Source: a virus. From it: a DNA stretch of 26,102 nucleotides. The position numbers and the translations under genes are program-made. Position 1 is the stretch's first letter; every line of letters begins with the position of its first letter. Positions 1 to 7,900 of the stretch are shown here, piece by piece. The notes under the pieces were generated by a model, which had not been told where the DNA came from, searched no databases, and saw only the letters and a list, made by a program, of their open reading frames with translations. Where the stretch lies: positions 1 to 26,102 of IMG/VR virus record IMGVR_UViG_3300042306_000316; one strand, given 5' to 3'.

Positions 1-401
1 GCGATGTAACCAAGAATTTCTTGATATACAGTTTTTCCAAAGCCCCAGAATCTTACACCTTCACCTTCTTCACCTCTTACCAATACTGGTACGAATGTTC
101 TAAGTTTCGGCTCCATTTTCTTGGCAGCTTTCCAATCTTCTTTATCACCCATTCTTTTCAACTTATCAGCGAACTCAACGATAGGGTCAGGTCTGCCAAA
201 AGAAGATGGAGATAGATAAGATTTGTTGTTAATGTTGTAGTGAAAGAATAATTCAATAAAAGGATTCTCTTTGTTGAATTTGTAAGGGACTAAACGAATA
301 GTGTGTTTGCCCGGAGCTGGTTTCCAAAGTTCTACTTTCTTTGAAGTTGTGCTTTGTAGTTTGTTCAGTCTACCTCTGATTGCGTCTAAGTTAATAGCCA
401 T
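1..401 (-). CDS. gp32-like single-stranded DNA-binding protein (3' end outside window)
   Basis: This frame opens at ATG 401-399 and stays open to the window edge, giving about 133 N-terminal residues (MAINLDAIRGRLNKLQ...). The order of features matches T4 gp32: a basic N-terminal segment for cooperative binding, then an OB-fold core with IRLVPYK, NPFIELFFHY and, near the break, VRFWGFGKTVYQEI. By family it coats single-stranded DNA during replication, recombination and repair. T4 gp32 has a zinc site built from one His and three Cys in the core. The equivalent stretch here (YLSPSSFGRPDPIVEF) has no Cys, and the whole visible part has none, so this looks like a zinc-free variant. Upstream are a host-type promoter and an ATATTTATA motif, so it may be expressed both early and late. 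Identity is inferred from remembered family features, not a search. Confidence 0.85.
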   Translation of the reverse strand, partial: MAINLDAIRGRLNKLQSTTSKKVELWKPAPGKHTIRLVPYKFNKENPFIELFFHYNINNKSYLSPSSFGRPDPIVEFADKLKRMGDKEDWKAAKKMEPKLRTFVPVLVRGEEGEGVRFWGFGKTVYQEILGYI

Positions 402-468
402 TTTTTTGCGTTTTAAGAGTTTATGTTTTATGGTTTTATTTAGGTGAGTGTCCTTCACCCTCTATGTA

Positions 469-477
469 TATAAATAT
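469..477 (-). promoter_or_regulatory. Late-promoter-like motif ATATTTATA upstream of the SSB gene
   Basis: The coding strand reads CTTTATATTTATATAC, 68 bases before the SSB start codon. The same 9-mer recurs before most virion genes in the window. It lies just downstream of a host-type promoter, so this gene may have two start sites. Confidence 0.4.
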
Positions 478-487
478 AAAGAGATTA

Positions 488-519
488 CAAATATACAACA
501 ATTTATTGGACTTTCCAAA
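488..519 (-). promoter_or_regulatory. Bacteroidetes-type promoter of the SSB gene
   Basis: The coding strand has TTTG (519-516), exactly 20 bases, then TATATTTG (495-488). This is a perfect match to the TTTG / TAnnTTTG pattern of the Bacteroidetes housekeeping sigma factor. Transcription would start near 481, leaving a leader of about 80 bases. Confidence 0.6.
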
Positions 520-611
520 TCTTTTTTGAAGTATATTTTTTAATCAGATTAAGCATTTATATGGGTTTGAGATTTACTCAAAGATACGAAAAATACCTGA
601 TACTACCAAAT

Positions 612-637
612 AAAAAAGGGAGTATTTAACTCCCTTT
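612..637 (-). terminator. Rho-independent terminator after the endolysin gene
   Basis: A 9-bp stem AAAGGGAGT/ACTCCCTTT (615-623 with 629-637) has a 5-base loop and is followed on the minus strand by a T-run. It lies 5 bases past the endolysin stop codon. A T-rich tract on the other side could let it act in both directions. Confidence 0.85.
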
Positions 638-642
638 CTTTT

Positions 643-1485
643 TTATGCTAATAAATGATAATATTCTTTAAAGTGTTTGATTCTGTCCGGTAATCCAATT
701 GTTCCTCCGTTTACTCTTTTAGTAATCTTTGTTACAACTGTATCACTAGCTCCTTCATCTGCTATCTTATGTAATCCGTTTTTAGAGAAGAACCAAGCTG
801 CTGATAATAAAGCGTAAGATGATGCTACCTTATCAGGATTTGCTGTCATATCTTCACCAATTGATTTACCAAATGCGGTGTAGTTTTCTTTACCTGTTAA
901 TTGAATATATCCTCTACCTCTAAATTTGTAACCTTCACCTGTTGATTCAGGTCCGTTACCCATTCTACCACCATATACTTTAGATGCAATCTTTTGTGGT
1001 TGTCTAGCATAAGGTGCTGCAGCTGCTTCAGTTGGAAAGTATTTTTTAAAGATACCTGCCAATCCTTTTGCTGAATAGTTTAAGTTTTCTTGCGTTGCTT
1101 TGAATCCGCCACTCTCATGTCCACATTGTGCTAAGAAGTGTGCTAATCTCAATGGAGTATTAATTTGGAACTTAGCTGCCGTATCAGGAATCATTGCGAT
1201 TACTGCATCAGGAATATGTCCTTTTAATTTATCTAATTTTAATCCACCCACAGTTGCTATTGGAGCTGGTGCTACGGGTGTTGGTACTGATGTTGTTGCT
1301 TCACCCATAATTTTTGCCCAAGTTGATGGTCCTACAATACCATCTGCAGTTAAACCATTTTTTGCCTGCCATTCTTTTACAGCTGCTTCAGTTTTTGGTC
1401 CAAAGTTAGTTACAGCCGGCTCGATACCAAGCTTTTGTTGCATTAACTTTACGTTTTCGTTATTATCTCCCTTTTTTAATAACAT
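643..1485 (-). CDS. Endolysin: peptidoglycan-binding domain plus GH19 lysozyme/chitinase-like domain
   Basis: The 280-residue protein has two parts. Residues 1-61 form a PG_binding_1 domain (repeat pattern ending FGPKTEAAVKEWQ and DGIVGPSTW). A Thr/Pro/Ala-rich linker spans about 62-78. Residues about 85-280 match glycoside hydrolase family 19: HFLAQCGHESGGF holds the likely acid Glu124, Glu133 in ENLNYSA may be the second catalytic residue, and GRGYIQLTGKENY (190-202) is the family signature. By family it cleaves the peptidoglycan sugar backbone at the end of infection. There is no signal peptide or membrane segment, so export would need a holin, which I do not see nearby. It starts 8 bases after the previous gene and probably shares its transcript from the motif at 1951. 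A strong terminator follows. Confidence 0.92.
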   Translation of the reverse strand: MLLKKGDNNENVKLMQQKLGIEPAVTNFGPKTEAAVKEWQAKNGLTADGIVGPSTWAKIMGEATTSVPTPVAPAPIATVGGLKLDKLKGHIPDAVIAMIPDTAAKFQINTPLRLAHFLAQCGHESGGFKATQENLNYSAKGLAGIFKKYFPTEAAAAPYARQPQKIASKVYGGRMGNGPESTGEGYKFRGRGYIQLTGKENYTAFGKSIGEDMTANPDKVASSYALLSAAWFFSKNGLHKIADEGASDTVVTKITKRVNGGTIGLPDRIKHFKEYYHLLA

Positions 1486-1493
1486 AATAAAAA

Positions 1494-1925
1494 TTATTTA
1501 GATTGTCCTTCCGTAACTTCTTTATTTCCTTCACCGAAATCAATTACCTCAAAAACTCTTGTCTGAATTTTCTTAGTTCCTTCGGCGTTTGTTAATATAA
1601 TTGAATTTTTGAACTTCTGCCAATTGATGACAAAAGATGTATCCAACACCCCACCATTTTCCTCTTTAACTAATTCGTTAAGAGCATTTATAGTGTAAAG
1701 TGAGTTAGATTCTTTCTTTCTATGTATTAGTATTGTGTTTTCCAATGGAGTCTCCGGTTGGAAAGCAGTATCTATATTATAAGTTACAAACAATTCCTCT
1801 AAATTGGACTTGTTTTGTAATATATAAATATAGTTATAGACTATATGATAAGTCTCTCTTATTTGTTGTAGAGTGTTTTGTAACTCCTCCTTTGTTGTAA
1901 ATGTACAAAGTAACTGTGTCTTCAT
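1494..1925 (-). CDS. Hypothetical protein upstream of the endolysin
   Basis: I do not recognise this 143-residue protein. It starts MKTQLLCTFTTKEELQNTLQ and looks like a soluble alpha/beta protein: charged N-terminal helix, a Tyr-rich strand (YHIVYNYIYILQN) at about 26-38, and an acidic, Lys-rich C-terminus. There is no signal peptide or membrane span, so it does not look like a holin. The start is supported by a Shine-Dalgarno-like AGAGGAAG directly before the ATG and by the ATATTTATA motif 26 bases upstream. The endolysin follows after 8 bases, so a late, possibly lysis-linked or virion role is reasonable but only by context. Confidence 0.75.
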   Translation of the reverse strand: MKTQLLCTFTTKEELQNTLQQIRETYHIVYNYIYILQNKSNLEELFVTYNIDTAFQPETPLENTILIHRKKESNSLYTINALNELVKEENGGVLDTSFVINWQKFKNSIILTNAEGTKKIQTRVFEVIDFGEGNKEVTEGQSK

Positions 1926-1950
1926 TCTTCCTCTTATTTCTTTTATTGTC

Positions 1951-1959
1951 TATAAATAT
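1951..1959 (-). promoter_or_regulatory. Late-promoter-like motif ATATTTATA (lysis unit)
   Basis: The coding strand reads TTGATATTTATAGAC, 26 bases before the start codon at 1925. It would drive the small unknown gene and the endolysin. Confidence 0.45.
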
Positions 1960-1988
1960 CAAAAACCAAAAGGAAGGGTAAAAACTGA

Positions 1989-4900
1989 TTATTTTTTATC
2001 TTTGTTTGCTTTTCCTTTCAAACAACCTTGCATTTCCTTTCCTAATCCACTTACAACAGATTTAGATTCTCCTTTTGTACGATATACCTCTTTACCCAAT
2101 TCTGCTTTTGTTTTTCCATTTACGAATACAATAGAATCATCTTTTGGTGATACTCTAACTCTTTTTTCTAAATGAGAAACCAATCCTTGTCTACCCTCTG
2201 GTGTATCCAATTTTCCAGTATATCCAGAAAGTTCTGCTAAACATTGTCTATAATATTCAGGTTCAACATTATCACCTCCAATATTTTGAGAACTAACACC
2301 ATCTCTTTCACCTAATATATAAGATGCGAAGTGCATTCTATGTAGGAAATCCTTTACATATGCTTGTTGATGTGGTCCGTTATCTGCGTTTTTATCATAA
2401 GGGTATGCTGGTGGTTTTGTTGCTTTATCTGCTTTTTGAATTTCAGTTACTAATTCAGTATGAGCTTCACCCATAACATCTCTACGAGTTTTAGCTGCTG
2501 CTTTTAATATACCAGCACTATTTGCCAAATTTAATAATTCATCTGCACTTAAATTAAATGCTGGTGCTAATTTAGCTGCTGTTTCCGGTGTTACCTTTTC
2601 CAACATTTCACTTACTTTAATTAAAACTTTTAAAGCGGCTGTTGGTGCTGGCGTATCACCTGCACATGCAATAGCTATTCTAGCTGCATCTTTTTCAGAT
2701 TCTACTGGAGTTTTTATACCCAACTCAGCTGCTTTTTTATCAAACCAAGGTTTACCTTTACATTCATCTAAATAATTCTTTTTTCCACCACCTCTTACTG
2801 GGTATGCACTAACTACTTTTGCTATAATTGCGTCTTGTGCATTTCTCTCATTTGGTTTCATTGAATCTCTACCCTCATCAAATTTTCTACATGCATCCTC
2901 AATGCCAGCAGAAGCTTCCGCTACTTTTTTACTAACATCTTGCATTTTCTTTGCAAGCTTAGGGTCTAAGTTACCACCCATAGTTTGATTCATAGCTTTT
3001 ATCTTCTCATCAACTGATGTATTGTTATGTGGGTCATTATATGCACTTTTGTTGGATGTATGCTTAAATCCAACAGTACCATCTTCTCTTTCATACATAA
3101 CACCAGTATCACTTTCAGTTAATGTATCTATATAATTTAATTGCTTTTGATAATGTTGTTTTTGTTTAGGAGTTTTTGCATTTTTCATTAACTCAACAAA
3201 ATGTTTTTTAAGTATTGACTTAGATTGCTTATCCATAATAACACCCATTGGATATGGTGGTGTTTGTTTTTTAGCTGCTTTATACTTTGATTGATACATT
3301 AAAACCTTTACTTCGGTTTTTGCAGTTTCCAATGCGATTTTAGCCCATCTCTTTCTATCTTTTTGCGGAATTTCTTGAGCTAATGGGGTTTCCATTATTT
3401 CATTTATAATTGCATCTTCCTCCTGCGGTGTTAAGTTTCCACCTTTTTTCCAAATTTGATTAATATATTTACCACCATTATTTTCTCCCAAAGATGATGC
3501 AGGAGAACCTGCAGGTCTTAAATAATTACTATTTATTTCAGCTTGTCTTTTTAGCATGAAATCCGTTGCATATTTAGCTTTATTTTTAGATTTGTCAAAT
3601 TCAGATTCAACTTTAGCAATTCTATCATCAACAAACTTTTTAAGTTGTGCTGGTTTCATTTTTGAGAAGTCCGGCTCAGTATCATTTGTTGGTTTAGGTT
3701 CTGCTTTAGTAGGTTTTCTTTTAACATCAGCAGTTTTTCTATAATCCATACCACTACCTGCTATTTTCTTTGGAGCTTCTTTATCAGCTTTTGTCATTTT
3801 ATGAGTACCACCTTTTACAGCCGCATCTCTTGCTTCTTTTGATTTAAACACGGATGTCATACCAGTATCTTTTTTGATAGCTGTAAATGTTTCACCTTTT
3901 GCTTCCAAAGTAATTTCTGAAATTATCTCCCTTACTAATGATTTTATTCCCATTTTATTTATATTTTCGTTATAGATTTCTTTGTTTACCTTGCCATATT
4001 CTCTCATCAAAATTCCTGCAATTGCATTTGCTTGATTTTCTATTCTAGAACCAGCTGAACCATCTTTATCAATGTTCTTAAGGAATCCCTTTTCTTCTTG
4101 CTTTCTATGTACCATTTCATGTGCAATAGTTCTTAAAATATCAGCTGTCAATCTTTTATCGGTTGCAACAAATATTTCTTTTGAAGAAGGGTCATATCCA
4201 CCTAAAGCTGCTAATTCATTTTTAAATTCATTTCCACTCACTAAATTAACTTTTGGAGTTTCTTTTAAATTTAATCTCTTAGATGCAAATTCAACAAAAT
4301 CATTTATAGAAGTTTGCTTTGAGTTTGATGTTTTTTCTTTCAATAAACTAGCTAAATCTTTTAATTTATCTTTCTTTTCTTTTTCTTTTTCTTTTTGGGC
4401 TTTTTCAAACTTATATGACCTTATACTTTCTAATTTTTGCTGAGGAGTCATTTTGTAAGTTTTCATTTTCTCCAACCCCAATCTACAAAGTTTTTCAAAA
4501 AAATCTTTACTAGCAAGCTCATCATTCTTATCACCAACACCTTCTAATACTAAATCATATCCTTCAATTTCCTTCCAAAATGATTCTAATATACCACCAC
4601 TTAATGCACTTGCAGCCAAACCACTTCCAGCTGCCGCATATGGATTTGATACTCCAAGTGTTTCTGCCAACGCATGCTTTCCAAAATCTTTTGCAATATG
4701 TGCAAGAATTTCACCAGCACCATGATGTGCAGCTTCTTTAGCTACCGTTCCGGCTACTTGTGTTCCAGCTACTTGCGTTCCACCTGCTGCAGCTCCACCA
4801 AGTCCCGCTTTAGCTAATAACCATGGGCCAGCCAATGCACCTCCAATTATCAATGAGGCTTCAATTGCCAAATGTTTAACTGCGTGTTTTCTTTCATGCT

Positions 4901-7900
4901 CAACATGCTCTGCATGATGTGCAACATGCTTTTGTTCCGGAGTTAAATCATCTTCTAAATCAGCAACTTCTTGCGTAGATGGGACCTCTTTTCCCGGAGG
5001 CCAACATAACCAACATCTTTCTGTTTTTTGTGTTGTATTACCTTGAGCATCTAACTTTTGTCCTTTTTCATTTATTTCCTCTCCATCTTTATCATAGTAT
5101 TTTCCATCTCTCTTAAAATATCCTGTTTTAGAATCCAATTCACTTGCTTTAAAGGCGTTTTCTTTGGTAGTACCTACCGCTTTTCCACGTTCTCTAGGAC
5201 CTATATAACCAGCGCCCATCAATCCAGTATAATATGAACCATCGGGTCCAAAATCAGCTGGGTCTGGTTTTTCTCCACTTTCATATACAGGTACTGTTTT
5301 ATATTTTGGATTTCCTTCTTCATCTCTTTTTTGATAATCTTCTACGTGTACGTCTTTACATTTACTATCATCACGTTTCTCTTTCTTTTTACCTGTCTTA
5401 TCTAAAGATGCTAAATAATCTTGTCTATGTTGAGGAGCTTCTTTTATAATTTCATTCGTATTTGCATGAGGTCCTTTTGGTGCATCACTACAATCTTTAG
5501 TAGTACCAGATCTACCTGTTTTGTATTTTTGTTCTACTGCTTTATATACATTTTTTAGCATTTTTCCTTTTTTCATAAGCCAGTTACCAACCATAGTATC
5601 TTGCATTGCTTTCTGAATAATCGTTCTATCATTTAATGCTTTATCAATTGCCTCTGCTTTATCTTCATCAGACATTCCATCCAAATATTCATACGCCTGA
5701 TTTTCTTGATGTGATAATCCTTCCTTTTCTTTTGCTATTTGTTCATTTGCTTCTTTATCGGTTGGAACTGCATCTCTAGTAGTAGGATTTTCATTATTAG
5801 CATCTGCTTTATTAGCTGATGATGGTTGTGTATCTGCACCAGTTTGTTTACCACTCTTAGCTGCCACACCAAATTCTGATGCGAACTCATTTGATGTTTC
5901 AATGGCTTCATCTATATTCTGGTCGATAATCATTGTTTTTAATGGTAATGGATTATCAGGATGCTCCATATTATATGCCGTAATTGCTGCCCATCTATGG
6001 TGTCCATCAACCACATATCCATCTTTACTTACATAAAGTGGTGCTGTCATTTTCTTATATGATGGGTGTGAAGGTCCTGCATCTAATACTGATTTCATTC
6101 CTAATACTTTATCACCAACTAATTCACTTTGAGTTGCTTTTAATGATTCGGATGGAACGTCCGCATCAGTTACTTTAATGCCTTTATCAGCCAACATTTG
6201 TCTAAAGTATGGTTCTCCATCGGCTTCCGTAGCAGTTGGGTCTGTTTCTTTTGCTTTTTGTAATACATCCCACGCTTGAGTACCTTCCCTTGGCTCACCT
6301 TTAAATTGTGGCATATCTTTACGAGGAATTCCTTTATTACCAGAACAAAATAAGTTTGAATTTGGTAATGATACTTTACATAAATTATATGTTGGTTTTT
6401 GATTCTTCTTTACTTCAGCTTCATATGCTGCTTTTTCTTCTCCGTTCAATCCCTTAGCCTGCTCCTCACTATATCCCATCTTCTCTCTAGCAATACCTTC
6501 AGCTTTTTTCTTATCGTCTTTAAAGTCATCATAGTACTTATTCATTTCAGTACTCTTTTGCTTTAAGAATTCAGGATCTATATCTTTTAATCCCGGCTCA
6601 GTTTCAATTGTTGTTCCTGCTATCTTACCATCTTTCTCAACACCCTTTTCATTTTTAGGTGGTGGGGTTTCTATTGGAGTAAACTTACCAGGAACATCAG
6701 TACCATCAGTCTTTTTAGCTGCAGGTTGCTCGGCCGGCTTTTCAGTTGATGTAGTTGGTTGTTGTACCGGTTCTTCTTTTGAAGATGTTGCAGCTGCTTT
6801 TGCTCTTTGAGTAGCTTTTTTAACTGCTCTTGGAGGAAGTTCTTGTACCGTTATCTTTTCACCATTTTGTAAAGTACCTGTAATTGATTTTTCAAATAGT
6901 GCAAATACATCTTCGTTTAAAGAATTCTCAAATGCCATTTCAACCACCGATTCAGTTCTTACATATTTTGCAGGACCATTTGGTTTATCGGAATAATATC
7001 CACCACCAATAGAATATAATGAACCACCGCTATCAGTTTTAGCTTCTTTGCCCGGCTTCTCTTTTTTTATATCATCCTTAGTTGCCTTTGGAGTTTCTTC
7101 CGGCTTAGTTGGTTCTTCTTTTGGTTTATCCTCAGGCTTATCTTTTGGTTTAGTATCAGTTGGAGTTTCCTCAGGTTTTTTTGCTGAAGGTTGTTCCGGC
7201 TTAGTATCAGTTGGAGTTTCCTCAGGTTTAGCTGGTTCTTCTTTTGGTTTATCTTCCGGCTTATCTTCTGGTTTAGTATCAGTTGGTTGCTCAGGTTTTT
7301 GTTGTGATTTCATTCTCTGTCTTCTCATATCAACATGCGAATTACCAACCGGTGCAATTACTGTATATCCAGCATCTTCTGCTTCTTTAATTTTTCTATC
7401 TAATTCTTTTTGACGGAAACCATTATAAGCCTGTTGGCCTTTCATAATTTCATTATCACCCATTTTACCCTCATCGTTATAATTTAACTCATAAAGGTCT
7501 TTCTTTTGTGCATCCGTTAAATTATTCCAATCAACCTCACCATCAAATTGTGAACTTCCACCTTTTTTAGCTTGGTCTATAATCCATTGCTTACCTTCAT
7601 CATCTAAATAATCTTCAGGCTTCAGATTATCACCTTGCCCAACCATATTAGTCCAAATAGATGCTCTAGATTTTGATGGGCTACCTAATTCTTTTTCTAT
7701 TTCTTTATATACTTGAGATTTATCATCTTCTATATTTGCATTTTCATCCCAACTACTTTCTTCTGCATTATCAAAGTGTCCTTTTACTCCATCTCTAATT
7801 TCAGCTTGCTCTCCACCAAATTGAATATTACCATCCTTATCTTTACTCATACCACCTTCACCCACAAACATTACTTTTGTATCTTTAGGTAGTTTTTGTA

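Noticed and set aside
1100-1501. Plus-strand frame of 133 codons opposite the endolysin
   Set aside because: The minus-strand GH19 gene explains this stretch; the Cys/Pro-rich reading is a mirror artefact.
1823-1831. ATATTTATA inside the gene at 1494-1925 as an internal promoter
   Set aside because: It falls in a Tyr/Ile-rich coding stretch that naturally gives this sequence; one chance match is expected in AT-rich DNA. A second one is at 15373.
7075-7310. CRISPR array or intergenic repeat
   Set aside because: The repeats are in frame, imperfect, without spacers, and encode a Pro/Glu/Lys/Thr linker.
7048-7413. Plus-strand frame of 121 codons rich in Ser/Gly/Val
   Set aside because: It is the mirror of the Pro/Glu/Lys repeat in the giant gene and has no start signals or family features.
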